A DNA stretch of 33,586 bases, from the IMG/VR virus record IMGVR_UViG_3300022871_000063, positions 1 to 33,586 of that record, one strand, 5' to 3'. The notes under the pieces are model-generated. The model was not told where the DNA came from. It ran no database searches and worked only from the letters and a program-made list of their open reading frames with translations. Position numbers and translations under genes: made by a program. Positions 22,366-28,429 of this stretch are shown in pieces (the first letter of the stretch is position 1; each line of letters opens with the position of its first letter). The stretch is from a virus.

Positions 22366-23559
22366 TTAAGTGTCTATATAGTACGATACTGTTGGGTCTG
22401 TTTGTCTTATAGTAGGCTTGTGAGTGTAGAGAGCATATCTTAATGCGTCTAATGCGTGATCGTTTTCTTTAATAGGTTTCTCATCTTCATTCTTTTCAGG
22501 TTTCTTATCAGGGTATCTATATGTTTCTAGTTCGTGTATTAAGTTCTTACAGTCAGGGCTTATATGTATTCTTCCCTGTTTAAATAGTTCTCTAACGTGA
22601 TCTACTCCTGCGATTATATCTTTACTGACTTGTCTGACATTGAGTCCTGCTTTTTTAAGGATTTCAATCCTGTCTGGTTCAGCTGAGTCGGCATAGACCT
22701 TCGTTGATTTGTATAGGTTCGCTTGTTCAGCGATTTGGTCTGTTGTTTGTTTTGTTTTATACCATTCTTCTTTAATCCAGTAATGGCTGTCGCTATCAAT
22801 CTCAATCGAGATAATGGACGCTGGATTCGTGTAGCCAAAGTCGATACCGAGGATTTTATCAATTGTTTCGGAAGGCTTCTCTTTTGTAACATCTTTTTCT
22901 CTATTAAATTCTTTATATACTAATCCTTGTGTCTTTCTGAAGTCAGCTAAGTATTCCTGTGCGAATCTATCGTCTGTTAGTTGAGCCTTAGCTTTGTCTA
23001 TCTCGTCTTTAGGTATAAACGGGTTATCGTAACTTGTATAATGAAATGATTTAAAGTCAGGGTCTTCGTCTTGTTGATTGAATAGATCGTAGAAGTGATT
23101 GAATCCTTTAGGTGTTGAGATAAACATTACCTCTCCTCTAGTATCTGTAAGTGTAGGTCTTATTACTTCTTCCCAGTTAATGTTAAAGTTTCTCATCATT
23201 GCGACCTCATCTATTACAATGAAATCAAAATGCTGTCCTCTTAGAGTTTCTACTGCTTCCCATCCTCTTAACTGAATGAGTGATGTTCCTTTTACTAAGT
23301 TATTAACTGTTAGTTCTAGTCTGCTTTCGTTTACTTTCTTTATGATTGGCTTTAATTCCTTTACTAAAGTTTGCCAAGCTATATCTCTTGCCTGTTGGTA
23401 AGTAGGTGCTATGTAACAGATCCGAGTATTCTTATAAAGAGCTTTACCTTTTATTTCTTCACAGGCTAATATCGTTTTCCCAAATCTTCTACCACAGTTT
23501 ATCACTCTAAACCTAGATGTGTCTTTAGCTATTACTGATTGGCTCTCGTGAAGTTTCAC
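22366..23559 (-). CDS. terL: Terminase large subunit
   Basis: 397 residues. ATPase domain: Walker A GRRFGKT at residues 23-29, Walker B FIVIDE near 113, coupling motif STPKG near 150. Nuclease domain: GIDFGYTNPASII near 238, YADSAEP near 290 and ENDHALDALRYAL near the end, giving the three acidic metal ligands. The frame starts with GTG at 23557-23559; no ATG lies upstream before an in-frame stop, and the next plausible start would remove Walker A. The protein is compact for the family (often 420-550). The start lies 35 bases inside the small gene upstream. It powers DNA packaging with the portal encoded next. Confidence 0.93.
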   Translation of the reverse strand: MKLHESQSVIAKDTSRFRVINCGRRFGKTILACEEIKGKALYKNTRICYIAPTYQQARDIAWQTLVKELKPIIKKVNESRLELTVNNLVKGTSLIQLRGWEAVETLRGQHFDFIVIDEVAMMRNFNINWEEVIRPTLTDTRGEVMFISTPKGFNHFYDLFNQQDEDPDFKSFHYTSYDNPFIPKDEIDKAKAQLTDDRFAQEYLADFRKTQGLVYKEFNREKDVTKEKPSETIDKILGIDFGYTNPASIISIEIDSDSHYWIKEEWYKTKQTTDQIAEQANLYKSTKVYADSAEPDRIEILKKAGLNVRQVSKDIIAGVDHVRELFKQGRIHISPDCKNLIHELETYRYPDKKPEKNEDEKPIKENDHALDALRYALYTHKPTIRQTDPTVSYYIDT

Positions 23560-23650
23560 ATTGTTTAACTAATTTCATTATTACTTCCTTCTCTTGTTTC
23601 GCTGTGGCTATCTTAATTACTTTATATTTTTTTGGTTTATTTATCTTCAT
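23525..23650 (-). CDS. Basic 41-residue peptide before terL
   Basis: ATG at 23648-23650 in the recurring AAAACTCTAATG context. The product MKINKPKKYKVIKIATAKQ... is lysine-rich, then turns into a helix with a single Cys. It overlaps the gene upstream by 14 bases and terL by 35, so its translation may deliver ribosomes to the GTG start of terL. No family recognised. Confidence 0.45.
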   Translation of the reverse strand: MKINKPKKYKVIKIATAKQEKEVIMKLVKQCETSREPISNS

Positions 23651-23876
23651 TAGAGTTTTTATCCTTAATCTCGCTAGCTACTTGAATTATAATTGCTTTT
23701 CCATCTTCTCCACTATGTTCATTTATTCTAGGTAACACAGTTGAAGCTAGTTTTAATATAACTGATTCTTTAAACTTACCCATTCCTTCCTCAAGTAAAA
23801 TCTTCCTAATTTGTTTTAAGGTTAGTCTTCTAACTTCTCTACCTAAGTCCATATCTGGTTTTATTGGTCCTGCCAT
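23637..23876 (-). CDS. Small conserved phage protein, possible terminase small-subunit role
   Basis: 79 residues. It begins MAGPIKPDMDLGREVRRLTL and ends with LASTVLPRINEHSGEDGKAI, IIQVASEI. The LPRxNEHxGxDGxxI segment recurs in short phage proteins encoded just before terL. Whether it is the small terminase subunit is unproven: it is small and has no clear helix-turn-helix. The 103-residue HTH/coiled-coil protein at 24174-24485 is a rival candidate for that role, but lies before the promoter. Confidence 0.6.
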   Translation of the reverse strand: MAGPIKPDMDLGREVRRLTLKQIRKILLEEGMGKFKESVILKLASTVLPRINEHSGEDGKAIIIQVASEIKDKNSNEDK

Positions 23877-23905
23877 ATTTGTAATCGTTTCTAGTTTAGG
23901 CTTAT

Positions 23906-23995
23906 TTAAGCCATTATTAGTACAACAGTCATAGCGATTAGTCCTCCCATTAGGATACCAATTGCTAAACCATCTTTGTATGCTACTTCATTCAT
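23906..23995 (-). CDS. 29-residue single-pass membrane peptide
   Basis: Product MNEVAYKDGLAIGILMGGL followed by IAMTVVLIMA: a short polar start and about 20 hydrophobic residues, enough for one membrane span. The start context AAACTCTATG matches the motif seen at other genes of this phage. It is the first gene of note after the promoter at 24140-24169. Such peptides can act as holins, antiholins or superinfection-exclusion factors; nothing in the sequence decides between them. Confidence 0.5.
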   Translation of the reverse strand: MNEVAYKDGLAIGILMGGLIAMTVVLIMA

Positions 23996-24139
23996 AGAGT
24001 TTATTTACAACACAAAAATTTCACATCTTCAATCTGTTTGTTTATTTGTTCAAATCAATTTTAAACTTATTTTCCTTATCCAAGATTATTGTGTTTTCCC
24101 TCATTTAAGAGAGGATATATTAACTTGAATTGTACTACA

Positions 24140-24169
24140 AGTATAGCACGATTACAGACCACGAGTCAA
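24140..24169 (-). promoter_or_regulatory. Promoter for the packaging and head genes
   Basis: On the minus strand TTGACT (24164-24169), an 18-base spacer and TATACT (24140-24145), preceded by TG one base away (extended -10). Start near 24133 leaves a leader of about 140 bases before the membrane peptide gene. The leader contains one 20-codon ORF (24042-24104) without a recognisable ribosome site. The -35 box sits just beyond the stop of the HTH gene. It likely opens the head operon. Confidence 0.68.
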
Positions 24170-24173
24170 GGGT

Positions 24174-24485
24174 TTATTTTACTCTTTCTAAATAACAGTA
24201 TTCTAACCTTAATGTGGTTAGCTCTTTCTCTAGCTTTTTAAACTCTATTCTAGCCTGTTCATTCTCATAAGGGATTAGATCTCTTAGTCTCTTTTGCATC
24301 TTTTCCATCTCTACTCTTTTGTCTTCTTTAGCTTGTCCTATATCAGTATCTCCTCTTTTTTTTTGGTTTTCTATATCACTTAATACCCTTATTGTATAAC
24401 CTGAGTCCATACCTAATTCATTAGTTATCTCTTTAGGAGTTAGTCCTTGTCTATGTAAATTTTCTATTTTTGTTTTTTTGTCCAT
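24174..24485 (-). CDS. Helix-turn-helix plus coiled-coil protein
   Basis: 103 residues. Residues 1-40 form a helix-turn-helix (LHRQGLTPKEITNELGMDSG, YTIRVLSDIE). Residues 50-103 are a charged coiled coil (VEMEKMQKRLRDLIPYENEQ and onward). The same build is found in small terminase subunits and in small phage regulators. It is the last gene before the head-operon promoter, so it may recognise DNA there, or a packaging site. Both ideas are inference from position. Confidence 0.65.
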   Translation of the reverse strand: MDKKTKIENLHRQGLTPKEITNELGMDSGYTIRVLSDIENQKKRGDTDIGQAKEDKRVEMEKMQKRLRDLIPYENEQARIEFKKLEKELTTLRLEYCYLERVK

Positions 24486-24486
24486 C

Positions 24487-24558
24487 TTATTTAGTTTTTA
24501 AGAATAAGTAAAACATAGCTAATACCCACATAGTTAAGAAGAATAATATTGTCTTCAT
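24487..24558 (-). CDS. 23-residue membrane peptide
   Basis: Product MKTILFFLTMWVLAMFYLFL then KTK: an almost wholly hydrophobic span with a basic end. Its ATG overlaps the TGA of the upstream gene (ATGA), good evidence for coupled translation. It stops just before the HTH gene. Function unknown. Confidence 0.45.
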   Translation of the reverse strand: MKTILFFLTMWVLAMFYLFLKTK

Positions 24559-25142
24559 AGTTTTTTTCTTTTAATTATCCAATTATGCATTTTTTCTTTT
24601 GATGCACTCTCCGCCGCACTCGCCGCATTCTCCTCCGCATTCTCCGCCGCATTCTCCGCCGCACTCCACGCCGCACTCCACGCCGCACTCGCCGCCGCAC
24701 TCGCCGCCGCATTCGCCGCCGCACTCCACGCCGCTGCTCTGTTTTTCTTTGTATCATTCTCTAAAACTTTTTTGGCTGCTTGAATCGCTTTTCTAGGTCG
24801 CAAATTGTTAGGGTATTCTTTTTCAAAGTTTTCCGAAACTAATTCAGCCGAATAAATAGCTAAAGAAAGAGAGTCTTTTCTGGTCCACTTTTTCCAGTCT
24901 ATAATTCTCATTTCTTCCCAGCATTGTTTATCACTTCCAATTTTTGATTTTCCTCTAACTTCAACCTTAGCTAACCAAAAACAATTAACATACCTTATTG
25001 CGTCAATAATATTTTCAGAAGCGTGAAAGCCATTTTTGCAAATGTCTAATTTTCCTTTGATTTTATACCATTTGCCTTTAATGAATTTGTGTCCGTGCGG
25101 AGCTTTATCTTCTGGTAATGATTTGTATAATATTTTATTCAT
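24555..25142 (-). CDS. DUF7666-like protein with Ala-rich tetrapeptide repeats
   Basis: 195 residues from the ATG at 25140-25142, whose ATGA overlap with the upstream TGA fixes the start (an upstream start at 25199 would run through the previous gene). Residues 1-90 have APHGHKFIKGKWYKIKGKLD, ICKNGFHASENIIDAI and FWLAKVEVRG, the pattern of the DUF7666 group (GxxFxxGxxY, CxxGFHxxxN). The middle is helical. From about residue 130 comes a run of AA[W/A/E][S/N] tetrapeptides encoded by GC-rich 12-base repeats. Such Ala/Trp/Ser tails follow this domain in other phages and bacteria. Function unknown. Confidence 0.68.
   Translation of the reverse strand: MNKILYKSLPEDKAPHGHKFIKGKWYKIKGKLDICKNGFHASENIIDAIRYVNCFWLAKVEVRGKSKIGSDKQCWEEMRIIDWKKWTRKDSLSLAIYSAELVSENFEKEYPNNLRPRKAIQAAKKVLENDTKKNRAAAWSAAANAAASAAASAAWSAAWSAAENAAENAEENAASAAESASKEKMHNWIIKRKKL
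24604..24735. repeat. GC-rich 12-base tandem repeat inside a gene
   Basis: Roughly 11 imperfect copies of a 12-base unit of the form CCGCCGCAC/TTCC in an otherwise AT-rich genome. On the coding strand each unit spells GCG GCG, then TGG, GCG or GAG, then AGT or AAT, so the variation is mostly confined to one codon per unit while Ala is almost always GCG. This codon choice is unlike the neighbouring genes. Confidence 0.85.
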
Positions 25143-25468
25143 ATTATTTTTATTATTTCTTTTATATCTTCTAATCCTTTTATATTTCCTTCGTGCCAAT
25201 CTATTGGTAAAGAAGAATGTGTCGCTATTATCTCTTTATGAATTTTAATCTTCTCCTCTATCTTTTCTAGTAAAACTTTTCTTTCTTCTTTAACCATTTC
25301 TTCGCTAATATGTATTATTTCTTCATAACACTTCTTCTTTTCTTCTTTCAAATAAAACTCTACATCATTCTCTATTTCTTTACATATATCTGGGGAGATA
25401 TTATTTAAGCAACAAGTGTCAGCTAGGTTTGTTTCAAACCCCCACTTTGCATCTATTTCTTTACTCAT
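25139..25468 (-). CDS. Charged helical protein, unknown
   Basis: 109 residues. The N-terminal 30 residues include a Cys-Cys pair (ADTCCLNNISPD). The rest is a Glu/Lys-rich coiled coil (YLKEEKKKCYEEIIHISEEM). Similar layouts occur in small phage proteins of unknown role. Both ends overlap neighbours by four bases in the ATGA manner, so it belongs to the coupled run of small genes from 26449 to 24487. Confidence 0.6.
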   Translation of the reverse strand: MSKEIDAKWGFETNLADTCCLNNISPDICKEIENDVEFYLKEEKKKCYEEIIHISEEMVKEERKVLLEKIEEKIKIHKEIIATHSSLPIDWHEGNIKGLEDIKEIIKII

Positions 25469-25665
25469 ATTTTTACTTTTGCTTTATTTTCTGGTTTAGC
25501 TTTCCATTCTCTTTGACCTACTCTTACCTTTTTTCTGTTGTTATTTCTCCAATCTGAATGGTATTTCTTTAGACATTTGCTACATCTAAATACCTTCTTC
25601 GCCTTGTCTTCGCTTACTTCAAAGCCAATCCCACAATTACAGCATATCTTTTTTACATTGTTCAT
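25465..25665 (-). CDS. Small zinc-knuckle protein
   Basis: 66 residues from the ATG at 25663-25665. A GTG 18 bases upstream would lengthen it by six residues. It has CCNCGIGFEV and, about 18 residues later, FRCSKCLKKYH, a two-CxxC zinc knuckle, then a basic tail (WRNNNRKKVRVGQREWKAKP). Probably nucleic-acid binding, judged by charge. Its TGA overlaps the next ATG. Confidence 0.62.
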   Translation of the reverse strand: MNNVKKICCNCGIGFEVSEDKAKKVFRCSKCLKKYHSDWRNNNRKKVRVGQREWKAKPENKAKVKI

Positions 25666-25888
25666 ATCCTTTTTTATACTCACTTTTTATAGTTTCTTCT
25701 ATGAAGGTTATTATATTTTCATAAGCACGATTATTATAACCAAAGACATCCCAATTAAATCTTTCCTTTAATCGCTCTCTCCAGTCTAAACGTTCTTTGT
25801 CTATCGCTGCATTTATTATTTTATCTACTTTATCTAGATACTTGCCATAAGCATCATATACAAATTCTTTTTTGTTGTTTTCTTTCAT
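25637..25888 (-). CDS. Small helical protein, unknown
   Basis: 83 residues, charged and helical, ending EYKKGYEQCKKDML, a tail seen on many small phage proteins. Its ATG overlaps the TGA of the upstream gene (ATGA). It overlaps the zinc-knuckle gene by about 29 bases. No function assigned. Confidence 0.55.
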   Translation of the reverse strand: MKENNKKEFVYDAYGKYLDKVDKIINAAIDKERLDWRERLKERFNWDVFGYNNRAYENIITFIEETIKSEYKKGYEQCKKDML

Positions 25889-26064
25889 TTACTTTCTATT
25901 AAGATTTTATTTAGCTTTCCTTTTAAATTATTGAAATAAGCTTTTTTGTCCTGTTCTTCTCGATTAGGTTTTCTAAATCCTCTTAGTAAGTCTATCGTTG
26001 ATTTTTCTGCATCAATTAAAGCACATAAATAACTTACCTCTTGTCTGGTTAGTTCTTTGTTCAT
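25885..26064 (-). CDS. 59-residue helical protein, unknown
   Basis: ATG at 26062-26064 overlaps the TGA of the preceding gene; the stop TGA overlaps the next ATG. The product starts MNKELTRQEVSYLCALIDAE and is helical, with a basic second half (RGFRKPNREEQDKKAYF). The first ten residues resemble those of several neighbours (MNKE...), hinting that these small genes share an origin or a start region. No family recognised. Confidence 0.55.
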   Translation of the reverse strand: MNKELTRQEVSYLCALIDAEKSTIDLLRGFRKPNREEQDKKAYFNNLKGKLNKILIESK

Positions 26065-26255
26065 AAAGTTGATTTATAATTCATTTCTATTATTTGTGGA
26101 TATTTAGTTTCTATTTTTTCATATAGCCCGTCTTTTCTTCTTTTAAATTCAATGGTCTTAATTGAACAGCTTCTATGCTCATAGGCAGAAATCGGCTCAC
26201 TACTTCTAGTTCCACTATTTTGTAAATAATCTTCTAGTGTAATTTCTTTGTTCAT
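26061..26255 (-). CDS. Small hypothetical protein
   Basis: 64 residues, MNKEITLEDYLQNSGTRSSE at the start, then mixed charge with no motif recognised. The start context TAACCCTTATGAACAAAG is identical to that of the gene at 29863-30222 over 18 bases. Stop overlaps the next start (ATGA). Confidence 0.52.
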   Translation of the reverse strand: MNKEITLEDYLQNSGTRSSEPISAYEHRSCSIKTIEFKRRKDGLYEKIETKYPQIIEMNYKSTL

Positions 26256-26260
26256 AAGGG

Positions 26261-26449
26261 TTATTTAAGATCTGTTTTATACACAGTAACATTTAATTCT
26301 CTCCCTCCGATTGTAACAGTTGTATTCATCTTCTTAGTTTCCTCAACTTGTGGTGGCTCATCTTTTTCCCATAACTTAACTATTGGGTTTGGTAACCATT
26401 TGTTAAAATTTCTTATTCTTCTTTCTTCTTTCTCAAAATTCTTACTCAT
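26261..26449 (-). CDS. Small hypothetical protein
   Basis: 62 residues. N-terminal half is basic and helical (FEKEERRIRNFNKWLPNP); the C-terminal third is beta-like (MNTTVTIGGRELNVTVYKTD). No family recognised. The start context is TAAACTTTATG, and it is five bases from the preceding gene. Confidence 0.52.
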   Translation of the reverse strand: MSKNFEKEERRIRNFNKWLPNPIVKLWEKDEPPQVEETKKMNTTVTIGGRELNVTVYKTDLK

Positions 26450-26454
26450 AAAGT

Positions 26455-26763
26455 TTAGGGGGTTAATTTAATATTATTTTCTTTTATAAATTTTAGAGCT
26501 TCTTCTCTAGTATGGTCTTTCCTCCAACATCTTGCTCCCATATAAGCAGGAGTAAATCCAATAAGGACTGCCGAAGTGTCAGGACAAGCAGTAGTGTGTA
26601 TAGATGTTTTTTTTCCACAAACTTCACAATGACCCTTAACTTTCTCCCACCAACCACCTTGCTCGTTTATATCACTAGCTGTTATTTTATCTACTTTCTG
26701 CCACCAAAATGCACAATCAAACCATCCGTATTTTTTATGTAAATATTTTTTTAATTTTTCCAT
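26455..26763 (-). CDS. Small zinc-binding protein, unknown
   Basis: 102 residues. A Trp-rich start (YGWFDCAFWWQKVDK), then GHCEVCGKKTSIHTTACPDT, giving a CxxC pair plus further Cys and His, then ARCWRKDHTREEALKF. The Cys/His layout suggests one zinc site. No family recognised. It directly follows the lysis genes, five bases after the 30-residue membrane peptide gene. Confidence 0.6.
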   Translation of the reverse strand: MEKLKKYLHKKYGWFDCAFWWQKVDKITASDINEQGGWWEKVKGHCEVCGKKTSIHTTACPDTSAVLIGFTPAYMGARCWRKDHTREEALKFIKENNIKLTP

Positions 26764-26767
26764 ATAC

Positions 26768-26860
26768 TTATTTTATTTTGTCTATTGATTCACATACTTG
26801 GATAATCCAAGCCCAATAGATAATTATAATTATTAAGATTGTTCCTATAAGATATTTCAT
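26768..26860 (-). CDS. 30-residue membrane peptide, possible holin
   Basis: Product MKYLIGTILIIIIIYWAWII followed by a short polar end (QVCESIDKIK): one membrane span. Its ATG overlaps the TGA of the transglycosylase frame (ATGA), so the two are likely translated together. A small membrane peptide beside an endolysin is a reasonable holin or holin partner. This is inference; real holins are usually 60 residues or more. Confidence 0.5.
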   Translation of the reverse strand: MKYLIGTILIIIIIYWAWIIQVCESIDKIK

Positions 26861-27216
26861 ATTCCCCAACAATGTTTAGATGCGTTCCAAGCATTTAAGC
26901 CACCTTTGTTTATTTTATTAATAGTCCAACGAGTTGCTATTTCAGGATTACAGCGTTCTTCTACTGATAACCCGTGCATATCTAGGATTTGATAAAGCCC
27001 TGTTGCACTTGATACTCCATTTTTAGCACAAGCATTAAAGCTTGATTCACACTTAGCTATTCTTAGTAATAGATCAACGTCTTCAAAACCTTCTTCTTTA
27101 GCTACCTTTCTTATTACCCCTTGAGGCTGAAGTGGAGAATCTTGCGAAACTCCAGCTTCAATAATCTCAAGAGTGTCCTGTTTAGAAGCCTCGTTAGAGA
27201 CAACACCACCGACTAT
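26857..27216 (-). CDS. Lytic transglycosylase domain (endolysin), reached by a -1 frame change
   Basis: 119 residues in a frame that has no ATG, GTG or TTG ahead of the domain. The domain is LLRIAKCESSFNACAKNGVS, then SATGLYQIL, then NAWNASKHCWGI: catalytic Glu in CESSF, the GLxQI strand and the final Trp helix of SLT-type lysozyme-fold enzymes. The preceding 45 residues are a linker (SNEASKQDTLEIIEAG). Upstream, in the zero frame, a membrane anchor gene ends in AAA TAG. A -1 slip on AAAATAG would join anchor and enzyme into one 172-residue protein. A missing A in the run, real or from sequencing, would explain it equally well. Confidence 0.75.
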   Translation of the reverse strand: MVGGVVSNEASKQDTLEIIEAGVSQDSPLQPQGVIRKVAKEEGFEDVDLLLRIAKCESSFNACAKNGVSSATGLYQILDMHGLSVEERCNPEIATRWTINKINKGGLNAWNASKHCWGI

Positions 27217-27374
27217 TTTATAAAATCCTGTAATTGAATGTAAGTTTGGTCGCTGAATAGAAAACTTGTTCCTATGATTGCTCCCAATCCAATTAAGGCT
27301 AATACTCTAATGTTCTTTCCTACGCCTGTAAATCTCTTTTTTCGTGCTTTTGGCACATTGTTGATGTTTTCCAT
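27213..27374 (-). CDS. Membrane anchor of the endolysin (zero-frame product)
   Basis: 53 residues. The basic N-terminus (VPKARKKRFTGVGKNIR) leads to one hydrophobic segment (VLALIGLGAIIGTSFLF) and a short outer tail ending at TAG. This is the layout of a signal anchor. On its own it could be a small holin-like peptide. Joined by a -1 shift to the following frame it becomes the anchor of the lytic transglycosylase. It is the first gene after the promoter at 27474-27502. Confidence 0.65.
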   Translation of the reverse strand: MENINNVPKARKKRFTGVGKNIRVLALIGLGAIIGTSFLFSDQTYIQLQDFIK

Positions 27375-27429
27375 CTTTTTGTTTTTATTTGATTAAGCTT
27401 TTACCACCCAATCACCCTGATACTTTGCG

Positions 27430-27451
27430 GAGTTCGATTTAATCGCAACTC
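27430..27451 (-). promoter_or_regulatory. Imperfect palindrome in the lysis leader
   Basis: On the plus strand GAGTT-CGATT-TAATCG-C-AACTC: arms GAGTT/AACTC and CGATT/AATCG with one extra base. It covers about +15 to +36 of the transcript from the promoter just upstream. It could be a repressor operator or a leader hairpin controlling lysis timing. Confidence 0.4.
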
Positions 27452-27473
27452 GTCGCTTCTGTATCGTATCTCC

Positions 27474-27502
27474 ATTCTAGCATGATATGAATTACTTGTC
27501 AA
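27474..27502 (-). promoter_or_regulatory. Promoter for the lysis module
   Basis: TTGACA (27497-27502), 17-base spacer, TAGAAT (27474-27479), with TG one base before the -10. Start near 27467. The -35 lies inside the last codons and stop (TTGACAAGTAA) of the methyltransferase C-terminal part. The best-formed promoter of the window alongside the one at 28430-28458. Confidence 0.75.
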
Positions 27503-28015
27503 GCAACCTGTGGATAACTTCTTCTACTACATTCACTACAACCCCATTACCACAGAGCTTATATCTTTGTGTGTCAGATATTTTTCCGTCAACTCCTTCT
27601 GCTGTCCAGTCATCTTTTAATCCCATTAGTCTTTCACACTCTCTTGGAGTTAATCTTCTAATTCTTCCATCCAATACCATTTGCCTTCTTCCTTTTTCTA
27701 GCGTGTTTGTTCCTTTATGATAGTTGGCGTCTATTGCGTAGCTTTCTTTTCGCCCAAGTGTATAGGTTTTATTGGAATATCCTCCTCCATAGTTTGTCCG
27801 TATGGTATTGCTAATTTGTTCTGGAAGTTTTTTGTCCTGCTCATTATTAGTTTCTCCTGTGTTTCCGATAGGAAATACTTTTCGTCCACCGAATCCTCCA
27901 AGATGTCGCTTAGCGAAGTCGTAAGCCCAGTATCTTGTGGGAAATTGAACGCCATCATTTTTATTTTTGGATTGCATAATAGTTTTTTTTTAAGTTTATC
28001 TATTGTTTTTGCCAT
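27492..28015 (-). pseudogene. Cytosine-5 DNA methyltransferase, C-terminal half, two frames
   Basis: The second half of the methyltransferase begun at 29059. From an ATG at 28013-28015 one frame reads FNFPQDTGLTTSLSDILEDS, then VDEKYFLSETQEKLI, the segment that follows motif VIII in these enzymes. That frame runs on to a stop near 27731 with no sense. The continuation is in the -1 frame from about 27827: NTIRTNYGGGYSNKTY, SYAIDANYHKGTN, then motif IX/X IRRLTPRECERLMGLKDDW and QRYKLCGNGVVVNVVEE. Both parts together give 174 residues; with the 207 upstream the total of 381 is normal for the family. It may be a working split enzyme using -1 frameshifting or a decaying gene. Confidence 0.75.
27827..27833 (-). 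promoter_or_regulatory. Candidate -1 ribosomal frameshift site A_AAA_AAC
   Basis: In the frame of the upstream methyltransferase segment the codons read ACA AAA AAC, giving the X_XXY_YYZ heptamer A AAA AAC. A -1 slip here continues directly in the frame carrying motifs IX and X. A weak 5-bp stem (CCATA/TATGG) lies about 25 bases downstream. The 6-A run is also a place for sequencing deletions. Confidence 0.5.
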
Positions 28016-28403
28016 ATTGATTATTGCCTGTCGCAAATTTCTTTGCGTGTTCGGCTTTAGTATATAATTCCAAATTATTTATATTATTATTTTCCTTGTT
28101 ATGGTCTATATGGTGAATATCGTGTCCTTTAGGTATTTTACCATTAAAATGTTCCCACACTACTCTATGCATAAGCTCTCTCTTTCCTGTTGTTTTTCCA
28201 TAATAGCCTGTCTTTCTAAGTGTAAATTTATTTCCTTCCCAATATAAGTAAGGTAACTGTTCTTTTTTTCTTAACTTATATCCCCTTCTTTTAAATCCTA
28301 TAAAAACTGATTGCCTAGTCATAAACCATATTTTTCCTACTTCTGCTAACGAATACCCTTCTTTATACGTTTTATACATCAACTTGTAAAGATTATTTTT
28401 CAT
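27996..28403 (-). CDS. HNH homing endonuclease inside the methyltransferase
   Basis: 135 residues from the ATG at 28401-28403, in an AAAACTATG context. N-terminal helix-turn-helix (YKEGYSLAEVGKIWFMTRQS, then VFIGFKRRGYKLRKKE). C-terminal HNH_3-type domain: ELMHRVVWEHFNGKIPKGHD, IHHIDHNKENNNINNLELY, TKAEHAKKF. It lies exactly where the methyltransferase should pass from motif VIII to its next segment, and it has its own promoter just upstream. It differs in family from the NUMOD3-type HNH genes elsewhere in the window. It is most simply a mobile endonuclease that split its target. Confidence 0.9.
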   Translation of the reverse strand: MKNNLYKLMYKTYKEGYSLAEVGKIWFMTRQSVFIGFKRRGYKLRKKEQLPYLYWEGNKFTLRKTGYYGKTTGKRELMHRVVWEHFNGKIPKGHDIHHIDHNKENNNINNLELYTKAEHAKKFATGNNQYGKNNR

Positions 28404-28429
28404 AGTTTTAAGATTATAATTATATCTTA

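Noticed and set aside
24042-24104. 20-codon ORF in the leader of the head-operon promoter
   Set aside because: No recognisable start context and no distinctive sequence; could be a leader peptide but cannot be supported.
24599-24796. Plus-strand frame rich in His-Ser-Pro-Pro and a second minus frame rich in Arg, across the GC-rich repeat
   Set aside because: Both are out-of-frame readings of the repeat; the frame with the DUF7666-like domain and coupled start and stop is the real one.
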